Under the pieces are notes generated by a model. It made no database searches. It saw only the letters and a list, made by a program, of their open reading frames with translations, and was not told where the DNA came from. Below, piece after piece: positions 52,280-61,390 of a stretch of DNA of 64,000 nt. Origin of the DNA: Aerolutibacter ruishenii (GTDB lineage Bacteria; Pseudomonadota; Gammaproteobacteria; Xanthomonadales; Xanthomonadaceae); assembly GCF_007830115.1 (NCBI RefSeq), contig NZ_VLKP01000001.1, forward strand, positions 310,001 to 374,000, read 5' to 3'. A program made the position numbers and the translations under genes. Position 1 is the stretch's first letter, and each line of letters opens with the position of its first letter.

Positions 52280-53332
52280 ATGACCACCAAGGCGTACGGC
52301 GCCCTCGCCGCCGACCAACCGCTCGAACCGCTCGATGTGCAGCGCCGCGCCCCGGGCGCGCACGACGTGCAGATCGACATCGCCTACTGCGGCGTGTGCC
52401 ACTCCGACCTGCACACCGTGCGTTCGGAATGGGGCGGCACCCTATTCCCGTGCGTGCCGGGCCACGAGATCGTTGGCCACGTGAGCGCGGTTGGCAGTGC
52501 GGTCAGCGGCTTCAAGCTGGGCGACACCGTGGGCGTGGGCTGCATGGTCGACAGCTGCCAGCACTGCGATTCGTGCGGCGAAGGCCTGGAGCAGTACTGC
52601 GAGAACGGCTTCACCGGCACCTACAACAGCGCCACGCCCGATGCGCCGGGCCACACCCTGGGCGGTTACGCGCAGCGCATCGTGGTCAACGAGAAGTTCG
52701 TGCTGCGCATCCGCCACTCTGCCGACCAGCTGGCCGCGGTCGCGCCGCTGCTGTGCGCCGGCATCACCACCTGGTCGCCGCTGCGCCACTGGAACGTCGG
52801 CCCGGGCCAGAAGGTCGGCATCGTCGGCATCGGCGGGCTGGGCCACATGGGCATCAAGCTCGCCCATGCGCTGGGCGCGCACGTGGTGGCGTTCACCACC
52901 AGCGAAAGCAAGCGCCAGGACGCGCACGACCTGGGCGCGGACGAAGTGGTGGTGTCGCGCAACAAGGACGAGATGAAGGCGCACGCGGGCAGCTTCGATT
53001 TCATCCTCAACACCGTCGCCGCCAGCCACGACCTGGATGCATTCACCCGCCTGCTCAAGCGCGACGGCACGCTGTGCCTGGTCGGCGTGCCCGAGCACCC
53101 GCACCCCAGCCCGAGCGTGGCCGCGCTGATCTTCGGCCGCAAGGCGCTCGCCGGCTCGCTGATCGGCGGCATCGCCGAGACGCAGGAGATGCTGGATTTC
53201 TGCGCCAAGCACGGCATCGTGTCGGAGATCGAGATGATCAACGCGCAGCAGATCGACGAGGCCTACGACCGCATGGTCAGGAGCGACGTGAAGTACCGCT
53301 TCGTGATCGACACGGCCTCGCTGGCCCGGTGA
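52280..53332 (+). CDS. Zinc-dependent NAD(P) alcohol dehydrogenase (YahK-like)
   Basis: A 350-residue medium-chain dehydrogenase. Catalytic zinc ligands are in YCGVCHSDLHTVRSEWG and PCVPGHEIVGHV, and the structural zinc cysteines lie in CMVDSCQHCDSCGEGLEQYC. The nucleotide site is VGIVGIGGLGHMGIKLAHALG. These match the cinnamyl-alcohol-dehydrogenase-like group (E. coli YahK/YjgB), which is NADPH-linked and reduces aldehydes broadly. The substrate here is unknown. CAGGAG is upstream of the ATG at 52280. An alpha/beta hydrolase gene follows 82 bases later. Confidence 0.93.
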   Translation: MTTKAYGALAADQPLEPLDVQRRAPGAHDVQIDIAYCGVCHSDLHTVRSEWGGTLFPCVPGHEIVGHVSAVGSAVSGFKLGDTVGVGCMVDSCQHCDSCGEGLEQYCENGFTGTYNSATPDAPGHTLGGYAQRIVVNEKFVLRIRHSADQLAAVAPLLCAGITTWSPLRHWNVGPGQKVGIVGIGGLGHMGIKLAHALGAHVVAFTTSESKRQDAHDLGADEVVVSRNKDEMKAHAGSFDFILNTVAASHDLDAFTRLLKRDGTLCLVGVPEHPHPSPSVAALIFGRKALAGSLIGGIAETQEMLDFCAKHGIVSEIEMINAQQIDEAYDRMVRSDVKYRFVIDTASLAR

Positions 53333-53414
53333 ACCGCGGAGGAAGCGCGGCGGCTGCAACCACCACGAACGGCAAGGTGGACGGGGCGATCCCGGCCGGT
53401 GCCGCGTCGGCACG

Positions 53415-54221
53415 ATGACCGCCATGTCCCGCGCTCACGATGACCTCTGGATCGACACCGCCGACGGGCGCCTGTTCGCCCGTCGCTGGCATTCCGCCCT
53501 GCCGGCGCCGAGCGCTCGCGCGCCACTGGTGCTGTTCCACGACTCGCTGGGCTGCGTCGCCTTGTGGCGGGAATTTCCACAGCAGCTGGCCGACGTGACC
53601 GGCCGCGAACTGATCGCCTACGACCGCCTCGGCTTCGGCCAGTCCGACCCGCACCCCGGCCGGCTCGAGCGCGGCTTCGTGCATGACGAAGCCACCGGTG
53701 GGTTCGGTGCGGTGCACGCACAGCTCGGACTGGATGGTTTCGTCGCCTTCGGCCACAGCGTCGGCGGCGGCATGGCCATCGCCACCGCGGCCGCGCACCC
53801 CGACGCCTGTCGCGCGCTGGTCACCGAGGCGGCGCAGGCCTTCGTCGAGGACCGCACCCGCACCGGCATCCTGGCCGCGCGCACCGCTTTTGCCGCGCCG
53901 GGCCAGCTGGAACGCCTGGCGCGATACCACGGCGACAAGGCCGCATGGGTGCTCCACGCATGGATCGACACCTGGTTGGCCGACGACTTTGCCGACTGGC
54001 AACTGGACGACGCATTGGGCCAGGTGCGCTGCCCGGCGCTGGTGCTGCATGGCGACCAAGACGAATACGGGTCGACCGCGCACCCACAGCGCATCGGTGC
54101 GCGGCTCGGCGATGCCGCCTGCGTGCACCTGCTGCCTGGCGTCGGCCACGTGCCGCACCGCGAGCGCGCGGACGCGGTGCTGGCGCTGGTCAGCGGCTGG
54201 CTGGCCGAACACGCCAGGTGA
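53415..54221 (+). CDS. Alpha/beta hydrolase
   Basis: A 268-residue serine hydrolase. The nucleophile elbow is FGHSVGGGMA (GHSVG), the oxyanion loop is near LFHDSLG, the catalytic aspartate is in LVLHGDQDEY and the histidine in LPGVGHVPHRERA. Short acyl or ester substrates are usual, but the actual one is unknown. Two ATGs are close (53415 and 53424) and neither has a clear ribosome site. It may be cotranscribed with the alcohol dehydrogenase, and it is convergent with the MFS exporter gene. Confidence 0.88.
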   Translation: MTAMSRAHDDLWIDTADGRLFARRWHSALPAPSARAPLVLFHDSLGCVALWREFPQQLADVTGRELIAYDRLGFGQSDPHPGRLERGFVHDEATGGFGAVHAQLGLDGFVAFGHSVGGGMAIATAAAHPDACRALVTEAAQAFVEDRTRTGILAARTAFAAPGQLERLARYHGDKAAWVLHAWIDTWLADDFADWQLDDALGQVRCPALVLHGDQDEYGSTAHPQRIGARLGDAACVHLLPGVGHVPHRERADAVLALVSGWLAEHAR

Positions 54222-54268
54222 CGGCCACGCCTCGGCCGCACTCCTTGCGATGCATCAGCCCGGCGCCG

Positions 54269-55741
54269 TTATTTCTCCCGCTTGCCCGCCGGAATCGTCA
54301 GCAGGATCGAGACGATCGCGCCCACCACCATCAGCAGGTTGAAGCCCAGCGCGACCATCGCCGCCTCGCGGATGGCCATGTTGTCGCTGCGCCCCTGGAA
54401 GGTGATCACGCCCTCCAGCCACTGCACGCCGCTCCCGGACGGGCCCAGCGCGGTGAAGATCGCACCGGAGATCGCCACGCCCAGCGCGGCGCCCAGCGAC
54501 GAGGCCATCTTGTAGATGCCCGCACCGGAGCCGGACTGGTCCATCGGCAGGCTCGACAGCGCCGCGTCGGTGGACGGCGTGGCGTAGAACGCCAGCCCCA
54601 CGCCGAACAGCGTGTAGGCGACGACCGCCAGCACGCGATAGGTAGCGAGCATCACCTGGGTCGGCATCAGCAGCGCGATGGCCAGGGCGGTGATCAGGCA
54701 GCCCCACACCATCGGCTTGCGCGGTCCGAAACGCTGCAACAACTTCTCGCCCACGCGGATGAAGGCGATGATCGCGATGGCGTAACCCAGGGTCAGCAGG
54801 CCGGCCTGCTGCGCGCTCAGGCCGCCGCCCATCTGCACCAGCTGCAGCGACACCAGCTGCATGCCGACCGAGGCGTTGACCAGGAAGTTGGAGATGGTCG
54901 CGCCGGTGTACATCGGGTTGCGGAACAGCCGGAAGTCGATGAAGGCGTGCGCATTGCCCGCCTCGATGCGAAAGAACGCGATGGCGGCCACGACGAAGGT
55001 GATGGCCAGGCCGATGATCGTCGGGCTGCCCCAGCCCAGCGTGCTGCCCTGGGTCACCACCACCTGCAGCGCCAGCATGGCTGCCATGAACGTGATGACC
55101 CCAGGCAGGTCGAAGCGGTAGCCCTCCACCGCCGCCGCCTTGCTCTCCGGCGTGCCACGCACCAGCCAGAGGCCGAGCAGCGACACCGCCACCGAGATGA
55201 AGAAGATCCAGCGCCAGCCCAGCGACTGCGCCATGTAGCCGCCGAACAGCGCCGCCAAGCCCGAACCGCCCCACGAGCCGATCGACCACAGGCTCACCGC
55301 GCGCTGGCGCGCGGGGCCATCCCAGTACGCCTTCACCAGCGCCAGGCTGGACGGCATGATGCAGGCCGCCGACAGGCCCTGGATAGCTCGCCCCACCAGC
55401 AGCATCGCCGTGCCCGCACCACCGGCCGGCGCCAGCCCCACCAGCAGCGAGCCGACGATGCCGAGCACGAAGCCCAGCCGCAGGATGCGCATGCGGCCCA
55501 GGCGATCGGCGAGGCCACCCATCACCACGACGAAGATGCCGGAGAACAACGCGGCCATCGCCACCGCGTTGTTCATCGTGCCCGCGCTGATGCCCAGATC
55601 GCGCTGCATGTCCGGGGCGATGTTGAGCGTGGTCTGCGCGAACAGCCAGAAGGTGACCACGCCCAGGATCATGCCGAACAGCAGGCGGTCGTTGCCCTGG
55701 AAGCCGGCGCTGGTTTTCGCGGGGTTGGCCGTCGCGTTCAT
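54269..55741 (-). CDS. MFS exporter, DHA2 (14-helix) type
   Basis: A 490-residue inner-membrane protein with fourteen hydrophobic helices. Motif A is GGLADRLGRMRILRLG, and motif C-like GSWGGSGLAALFGGYMAQ is present, typical of drug:H+ antiporters such as QacA/EmrB. It starts four bases inside the amidohydrolase stop (ATGA overlap), so expression is coupled to that enzyme. It may export the enzyme's product, or the enzyme may inactivate the exported compound. Substrate unknown. Confidence 0.92.
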   Translation of the reverse strand: MNATANPAKTSAGFQGNDRLLFGMILGVVTFWLFAQTTLNIAPDMQRDLGISAGTMNNAVAMAALFSGIFVVVMGGLADRLGRMRILRLGFVLGIVGSLLVGLAPAGGAGTAMLLVGRAIQGLSAACIMPSSLALVKAYWDGPARQRAVSLWSIGSWGGSGLAALFGGYMAQSLGWRWIFFISVAVSLLGLWLVRGTPESKAAAVEGYRFDLPGVITFMAAMLALQVVVTQGSTLGWGSPTIIGLAITFVVAAIAFFRIEAGNAHAFIDFRLFRNPMYTGATISNFLVNASVGMQLVSLQLVQMGGGLSAQQAGLLTLGYAIAIIAFIRVGEKLLQRFGPRKPMVWGCLITALAIALLMPTQVMLATYRVLAVVAYTLFGVGLAFYATPSTDAALSSLPMDQSGSGAGIYKMASSLGAALGVAISGAIFTALGPSGSGVQWLEGVITFQGRSDNMAIREAAMVALGFNLLMVVGAIVSILLTIPAGKREK

Positions 55742-57021
55742 GCAGCACCGCCACGTGCATCGGCCACCGGTGCGCACAACCACGCCGACGCGGCGCTGAG
55801 CATCGCCTGCAGTCCCACCTTCAACGTCGGCTCCAGCACCGGCGCGAAGCGCGGCGAGTGGTTGCTCGGCAGCGTGTTGAGCGTGCCCTCGGCCTTGGCC
55901 TTGGCGTGCACCTGCGGATCGGTGCCGCCCACGAACCAGAACACGTACGGCACGCCCCAGGTGCGGCCGAACACGCTGAAGTCCTCGCTGGCCGCCATCG
56001 GCTTGCTCTCGAGCGCGTTGTCGCCGAACTGCGCGTGGAACGCTTCGGCCACCCGCGCGGTGGCGTCGCGGTCGTTGTCGGTCATCGGGTAGCTGCTGAG
56101 CGTGGTGAACTCCGGCGGGCGCGGCGCGTTGGACGCGTCGCACTCGGCGCAGCAGATGCGCTTCACCGCCTGCAGCATGTGCGTGCGCACGCCCTCGTCG
56201 TAGGTGCGCATGTTGAGCTTGATGGTGGCGTCGTCGGGGATGATGTTTTCCTTGGTGCCGGCCTGCAGCGAGCCGATGGTCAGCACCGCGCTGTCCAGCG
56301 GCGCGACCTCGCGGGAAACAATCGTCTGCAGGCGCATGACCGTGGCGGCGGCCATCACCACCGGGTCGATCGAGGTCTGCGGCTGCGAGCCGTGCGAGCC
56401 GCGCCCGAACAGCTTCACCTTCAGGCTGTCGGCCGCCGACAGGATCACCCCCGGCCGGTAGCTGACCGTGCCGGCCGCGCCCACCATCACGTGCTGGCCC
56501 AGCACCACGTCGGCCTTCGGCAGGCCGGTGCGCTCCCAGTCGCCGACCATCGCGCTGGCGCCCTCCGCGGTTTCCTCGCCGGGCTGGAACACGATCATCA
56601 CGGTGCCGCGCCACGCGTTGCGGGCGTTCGCCAGCACCTGCGCCGCGCCGAGCCCCCACGTCACATGCAGGTCATGGCCGCAGGAGTGCGCCACGCTCAC
56701 GGTCTGCCCGTCGGCATCGGTGGCGGTGACGGTACTGGCATACGGCAGGCCGGTGTCCTCGGCCATAGGCAGCGCGTCCATGTCGGCGCGCAGCATCACC
56801 GTGGGCCCGTCGCCGTTGCGCAGCAGGCCGACCACGCCGGTGACGCCGACGCCGCGGGTGACCGAGTAGCCCAGCTTGTCGAGGTAGTCGGCGGCGATGC
56901 CGGCGGTGCGGTGCTCCTGCATCGACAGTTCCGGGTGCTGGTGCAGGTCCTGGTAGATCTCCAGAAGCCGTGGCGCGAGTTGCGCGAAGGCCGGTTCCAG
57001 CGCGGCGGTCAGCGGATTCAT
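55738..57021 (-). CDS. M20-family amidohydrolase
   Basis: A 427-residue metal-dependent amidohydrolase of the aminoacylase/hippuricase type. Metal-binding and catalytic residues are in VAHSCGHDLHVTWGLG, FQPGEETAEGASAMV and the final histidine in LPSNHSPRFAP. The dimerisation lid (SHGSQPQTSIDPV) is complete. These enzymes remove acyl groups from amino acids or auxin-like conjugates and are commonly linked with MFS exporters. Its stop overlaps the exporter's start. The compound handled is not predictable. Confidence 0.93.
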   Translation of the reverse strand: MNPLTAALEPAFAQLAPRLLEIYQDLHQHPELSMQEHRTAGIAADYLDKLGYSVTRGVGVTGVVGLLRNGDGPTVMLRADMDALPMAEDTGLPYASTVTATDADGQTVSVAHSCGHDLHVTWGLGAAQVLANARNAWRGTVMIVFQPGEETAEGASAMVGDWERTGLPKADVVLGQHVMVGAAGTVSYRPGVILSAADSLKVKLFGRGSHGSQPQTSIDPVVMAAATVMRLQTIVSREVAPLDSAVLTIGSLQAGTKENIIPDDATIKLNMRTYDEGVRTHMLQAVKRICCAECDASNAPRPPEFTTLSSYPMTDNDRDATARVAEAFHAQFGDNALESKPMAASEDFSVFGRTWGVPYVFWFVGGTDPQVHAKAKAEGTLNTLPSNHSPRFAPVLEPTLKVGLQAMLSAASAWLCAPVADARGGAA

Positions 57022-57147
57022 GCCCGTTCCTCGGTAGATGACCAGTGGGCAGGCTACGCCCGGCCATGTTCACCCCGGGTGACACTGAGTCGGCCGCCCC
57101 CATCATCCCAGTACCGCGTGCCACCGGCTTCCGGCTGCCGGGCAAGC

Positions 57148-58110
57148 CTAGGGCCCGGGTATCCGGTGCTCCAGGATGAGCCGCCCGCGCGCATAGTCGA
57201 AAACAACGTTGAAGCGCGACAGGAAACGGGCCCCCAGACGGCCATTCTGGCCACTGGCGATCACCTCCCGCCCCATGGCGTATTCCACTGGCGTGGTCGT
57301 GGCGGCGCCGGCCAGCGCCACCTGCACCGGCACCCCCACCGTGTAGCGCGCCAGTCCACCGACGAAGCAGGCCTCGCGCACACGTCCACCGACCGGCGCC
57401 TTCACCGCCGGAGTGCTGCCCGGGAACAGCGTCATGTCGATGCCGGCGCCACTGTCCACGTGCAGGCGCGCGGCGTAGGCGGCTTCGCCTGGTGGCGCCA
57501 CCTGCGCATCGACGAAGGGCTGGCGGCCTTCGATCCGCGCCGGCACCACCCGGCCGCTGCCCGTGTAGCGGTAGGTCGCCGGGTCGTGCAGCGTCACCGT
57601 GCCGCGGTCACGGTTGACCTCGACGGTGAAGCGGCGGAACAGGTCGTGGCCGATCACGCCGTTGAACGGCACTGGCTGACGTTGGCCCTTGCAGTCCATG
57701 GTCTCGGCGGGGATGGCGAGCGCGGCCTGGTCGGTGAGCGTGACGCCGCCAAAATCGATGGACAGTCCATCCTGCCGCGCACCGATCGGCGCGGCGAGGT
57801 TGTCGGCGGCGCCCAAGCGGCGCACCTCGCGCATGTCCAGCCCGAGGTGCGCCGTACGCCGGTCTGCCAGCAACGCCACCACCGAGGCGCCTGTATCGAG
57901 CACGAAATCCACCGGCGCATGGCCGTTCACGCGTGCCGGCAGCAGCACCCAGCCGTCGACGTCCTTGTAAGGCAGGGTCAGCGGCAATGGCTGCGTCACC
58001 GTGGCCTGGGTACCGTTGTTGGCCAGGTACAGCCGCGCCAGGTCCACCTGGTGGCATGCGACGAGCGGAAACGATATGGCCAACACCATACCGCGGATGC
58101 AGTTGCGCAT
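57148..58110 (-). CDS. Pepsin-like aspartyl protease-family lipoprotein
   Basis: A 320-residue lipoprotein. The N terminus MRNCIRGMVLAISFPLVAC has the lipobox LVAC. Two aspartyl-protease-like halves follow, with FVLDTGASVVALL (about residue 75) and LHVDSGAGIDMTL (about 218), and the second-half strand GVIGHDLFRRF. Bacterial proteins of this kind are rarely characterised. Activity as a protease is inference from the two D(T/S)G sites. GGAGGGC precedes the ATG at 58110. The DUF3617 gene lies upstream on the same strand. Confidence 0.85.
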   Translation of the reverse strand: MRNCIRGMVLAISFPLVACHQVDLARLYLANNGTQATVTQPLPLTLPYKDVDGWVLLPARVNGHAPVDFVLDTGASVVALLADRRTAHLGLDMREVRRLGAADNLAAPIGARQDGLSIDFGGVTLTDQAALAIPAETMDCKGQRQPVPFNGVIGHDLFRRFTVEVNRDRGTVTLHDPATYRYTGSGRVVPARIEGRQPFVDAQVAPPGEAAYAARLHVDSGAGIDMTLFPGSTPAVKAPVGGRVREACFVGGLARYTVGVPVQVALAGAATTTPVEYAMGREVIASGQNGRLGARFLSRFNVVFDYARGRLILEHRIPGP

Positions 58111-58185
58111 GGTCGAGCCCTCCTCGGGCAATGGATGGCAATGGATGGCGTATGCGTCGCGGGCGACGCCGTTGCGGCGACCCGC

Positions 58186-58698
58186 TCAGTCCTTGTCGCT
58201 GCCGGCCGGACATGCGGCCGCGATCCGGCGACTGGACAGCACCATGTGCGTACCGACCGGCCCGGCACCGGGCGCGACCACCATGCTCATGCGCATGTCC
58301 ATCGTCATCGCCGTTGGCGAATAGTTGCCGCTCTGCTTGAGGCTGGAGCGGATGCCGTCGTTGTTGCACGTACCGGCAATCGCAAACCGTCCGCCGCCGA
58401 TGCTGCGCTGGGTGAAGCGGCAGTTCGCATCGTCCATGATCTCGGCCAGACGACGCTCCAGCGACTCCTGCTTCGCCTCGGCCGGCGTCACGCATTCGCG
58501 TGAGGTCTCGGTGCCGGGGCCGTCCTCCGGGTAACGCACCTGGGTCTCGTACAGACCAGGCAGGAACGTCACTTCCGCAGCCGCGGCATGCGCGGTGAAC
58601 AGCGCGGCGAAGCCCAGCAGGGCGCTGATCAACGCCGCCTCGTTCATCGGGCGGGGCCCGATGGCGTTCTCGTGGTGGCACTGCACGCTCGGCATCAT
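58186..58698 (-). CDS. DUF3617-family secreted protein (copy 1)
   Basis: A 170-residue exported protein. ATG at 58698 has GAGGAGACGAACC upstream, a strong site, and gives an unusually long N-region before the signal peptide that ends near HAAAA. ATG at 58647 is the alternative. The mature part is the DUF3617 pattern: FLPGLYETQVRYP, ETSRECVTPAEAKQ, CRFTQRSIGGGRFAIAGTC and HMVLSSRRIAAACP. Paired cysteines suggest disulfides. DUF3617 proteins are envelope proteins of unknown role. A close paralogue lies at 60822. It precedes the pepsin-like lipoprotein gene. Confidence 0.86.
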   Translation of the reverse strand: MMPSVQCHHENAIGPRPMNEAALISALLGFAALFTAHAAAAEVTFLPGLYETQVRYPEDGPGTETSRECVTPAEAKQESLERRLAEIMDDANCRFTQRSIGGGRFAIAGTCNNDGIRSSLKQSGNYSPTAMTMDMRMSMVVAPGAGPVGTHMVLSSRRIAAACPAGSDKD

Positions 58699-58913
58699 GG
58701 TTCGTCTCCTCGGGTGGCCCGGCGGGCCGCATGGCGCGTCGATGGAGGGGATGCTAGGCGTGCACCTGGCGCCGGGCGAGCAGAACTCGACCAGAGCACG
58801 CGGCCTGTCGACCGGTACCGGATGCATCGACAAAAACCGGGAATGGCGCGACGAAATCCGCGCGTCCACAGCGCCATTTCGCTAAGGTGGGTCCATTGCA
58901 GCAGGGGGGCCTG

Positions 58914-60038
58914 ATGGCACGGTTGAGCGCGGACACACGGCAGGCGGCCTGGCTGGCCATCAGCGTCTGGACATTGTCGTGCGTCCTGTTCGTGCTGCCC
59001 ACCTACTTCAGCGCAGGCGAATTGCCACCTGCCTTCCTCGAGCATGTGGGCGTGCTGTACCTGGTCGGGATCGCCCTCACCTCGCTGGTGCACCTGACGG
59101 CCGTACGCGCGCGGCAATGCCCGCTGGCCACCAAGATGATCGCCATGGTCGCAGCCGTGCTGGCCGCCGCCGCGCTGCTCGGCGTCGCGGATTTCCTCGC
59201 CACGTGGTGGCTGCGGCTGGGGGCGCGCGACGACCCGTTCGCCACGCTGGGCCGTTCGCTCAACAACGTCATCGGCTTCGTCTGGCTGTACGGGTTGATC
59301 GCCGCCATCCTCGTGATCATCCAGGCCAACCGCACGGTGCGCGAACGCGAGCGCGAACTGGCCGATGCGCGCGCAGCCGAGATCGAGGCACGCGCGCTGG
59401 CAGCCAGGGCCGAAGCCGCCGCCAGCGCGGCACGGCTCGCGGCGCTGCGCTACCAGCTCAACCCGCACCTGCTCTTCAACGCGCTCAACGCGGCCTCGTC
59501 GCTGGTGGTGACCGGGCGCAACGAGCAGGCCGAGGCACTGCTCTCCAAGCTGTCCGCGTTCCTGCGAACCACGCTGGTCACCGACCCGGCCAGCACCGTG
59601 AGCGTGGCGCAGGAGCTGGCCACCATCGAGACGTACCTGGACATCGAGACCGTGCGCTTTGGCGAGCGGCTGCGGGTGGTGCTGGACTGCCCACCCGAAC
59701 TGGAGGACGCGCAGGTGCCGAGCTTCATCCTGCAACCGCTGGCGGAGAACGCGGTGAAGTACGCGGTGGCGCCGACGCGCGACACCGTGACCCTGCACAT
59801 TGCCGTGGCACGCGAGGGCGACGACCTGGCGATCTTCGTCGAGGACGACGGCGCCCCCATCAAGGCCGCCGGCGTGCGCGGCGGTACCGGCGTGGGCTTG
59901 GCCAACGTCCGCCAGCGCCTGGCGGTGCTGCACGGCGAGCGTGGCACATTGCACGCAGCGCCCCTCCTCCGCGGCTATCGCGCGACGCTGCGCCTGCCGC
60001 TCGCACAAGCCCATGCCATCACGCTGGAGGCTCCATGA
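58914..60038 (+). CDS. LytS/AlgZ-type sensor histidine kinase
   Basis: A 374-residue kinase of the LytS (His_kinase) type. Four transmembrane helices occupy about residues 10-145. A coiled linker rich in RERERELADARAAEIEARAL follows, then the H-box LRYQLNPHLLFNALNAASSL with the phospho-accepting histidine in the pattern NPHFLFN-like, and an ATPase domain (ILQPLAENAVKYAV, GGTGVGLANVRQRL). AGGGGGG precedes the ATG at 58914. It overlaps the LytTR regulator gene by four bases. The stimulus is unknown. Confidence 0.93.
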   Translation: MARLSADTRQAAWLAISVWTLSCVLFVLPTYFSAGELPPAFLEHVGVLYLVGIALTSLVHLTAVRARQCPLATKMIAMVAAVLAAAALLGVADFLATWWLRLGARDDPFATLGRSLNNVIGFVWLYGLIAAILVIIQANRTVRERERELADARAAEIEARALAARAEAAASAARLAALRYQLNPHLLFNALNAASSLVVTGRNEQAEALLSKLSAFLRTTLVTDPASTVSVAQELATIETYLDIETVRFGERLRVVLDCPPELEDAQVPSFILQPLAENAVKYAVAPTRDTVTLHIAVAREGDDLAIFVEDDGAPIKAAGVRGGTGVGLANVRQRLAVLHGERGTLHAAPLLRGYRATLRLPLAQAHAITLEAP

Positions 60039-60790
60039 GCCGGCTGCGCGTGCTGCTGGTGGATGACGAACCGCTGGCGCTCGACCGGCTGTTGGCGCTG
60101 CTGCAGCAGCTGCCCGACGTGGAGGTGGTGGGCACCGCACGCGACGGGCAGGAGGCCAGCGAGAAGATCGCCACCCTGCAGCCAGACCTGGTGCTGCTCG
60201 ACATCCAGATGCCGGAAAAGTGCGGGCTGGCCGTGGCCGCCGACCTGGCCACCGGCCCGCGCCCGGAGATCGTCTTCGTCACCGCCTTCGAGCAGTTCGC
60301 GCCGGACGCCTTCGAGGTGGACGCCACCGACTACCTGCTCAAGCCGGTGCGCTTCGACCGGCTGCGCCAGGCCGTGGAACGCGCCCGGCGGCGTCGCGCC
60401 CTGCAGGACATCGCCGCCGCCAAGCCTGCCGAGGTCGAAGCCGCGGGGCAGTACGAGCAGGCTATCTGGGTACAGGTGCGCAACGGCTCACAGCGCGTGC
60501 CGGTGGACAGCATCGACTGGATCGAAGCAGCGCGCGATTACGTGATGCTGCACACCGCCACGCGTAGCTACATCCACCGCGTCACGATGAGCGCGCTGCA
60601 GCGCCAGCTTGATCCGGCTGGACTGGTGCGCGTGCACCGCTCGGCGTTCGTCAGGCTCGGCCTGGTGACCGCCGTGCAGCGTCAGGGCAACGGCGGCATG
60701 GTGCTCACCCTGCGCGATGGGGCCTCGGTGCCGGTGGGGCCCAACTACGCCGATCCGGTCAGCGAACAGCTGGGGCTGGCCAAGGGTTGA
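60035..60790 (+). CDS. LytTR-family response regulator (AlgR-like)
   Basis: A 251-residue regulator. The receiver (1-120) has acidic residues in VLLVDDEPLALDRL, the phospho-aspartate in LVLLDIQMPEKCG and the lysine in YLLKPVRFDRLRQAV. The LytTR DNA-binding domain (about 150-248) includes VDSIDWIEAARDYVMLHT and LVRVHRSAFVRLGLVTAV. It starts inside the kinase stop (ATGA), so the two are one operon. LytTR sites are often imperfect repeats upstream of envelope genes, and the two DUF3617 genes at either side are natural candidates. Confidence 0.94.
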   Translation: MSRLRVLLVDDEPLALDRLLALLQQLPDVEVVGTARDGQEASEKIATLQPDLVLLDIQMPEKCGLAVAADLATGPRPEIVFVTAFEQFAPDAFEVDATDYLLKPVRFDRLRQAVERARRRRALQDIAAAKPAEVEAAGQYEQAIWVQVRNGSQRVPVDSIDWIEAARDYVMLHTATRSYIHRVTMSALQRQLDPAGLVRVHRSAFVRLGLVTAVQRQGNGGMVLTLRDGASVPVGPNYADPVSEQLGLAKG

Positions 60791-60821
60791 GCGTTCCGAG
60801 GGCACCGAGGCGGAGCAACCC

Positions 60822-61283
60822 TCACTTTTTGTCGGTGCCCGCCGGGCAGGCCGCGGCGATCCGCTTGCTCGACATCACCATGCGTACGTCCACAGGCTTA
60901 GTACCCGGCGCGGGCACCATGCTCATGGTCATGTTCATCGCCATCGCCGTCGGCGAGTAGGTACCGGATTGCTTGAGGGTTGAGCGTACCCCGCCGTTGT
61001 TGCATGTGCCTGCAATGGCAAACCGGCCGCCGCCGATGGTGCGCTGGGTGAAGCGGCAGTTCGAATCGCTGACGGTCTCGGCCAGTTGCTGCTCGAGCGA
61101 TTCCTGCTTGGCCTCCGCTGCCGTCAGGCATTCGCGTGACGTCTCAACCTCGGGGCCCTCGTCGGGATAGCTCACCTTGAACTCGTACAGCCCCGGCAGG
61201 AACGTCGCTTCTGCGGCTGCGGCATGCCCGGCGAACAGGGCGACGACGCCGAGTACGCAGCTGATTACTGGTTTCGTATCCAT
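60822..61283 (-). CDS. DUF3617-family secreted protein (copy 2)
   Basis: A 153-residue exported protein with a signal peptide ending near GHAAAA. The mature part matches the copy at 58186 over 130 positions without gaps; I count about 96 identities (roughly 74%). The pattern FLPGLYEFKVSYP, ETSRECLTAAEAKQ, CRFTQRTIGGGRFAIAGTC and MVMSSKRIAAACP is the same. A purine-rich AGGAAAAGGA precedes ATG 61283. It is convergent with the LytTR operon, 31 bases apart. A recent duplication is clear. Confidence 0.9.
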   Translation of the reverse strand: MDTKPVISCVLGVVALFAGHAAAAEATFLPGLYEFKVSYPDEGPEVETSRECLTAAEAKQESLEQQLAETVSDSNCRFTQRTIGGGRFAIAGTCNNGGVRSTLKQSGTYSPTAMAMNMTMSMVPAPGTKPVDVRMVMSSKRIAAACPAGTDKK

Positions 61284-61390
61284 TCCTTTTCCTTTCCTCA
61301 ATCTTGCCGATGGCCCTGCGGCCTTGGCGGGCGGAGGATGCTAGCAACGCCCCTGGTCCGCGCTGGAGTGCATATCGGCAGGGGTACTAA

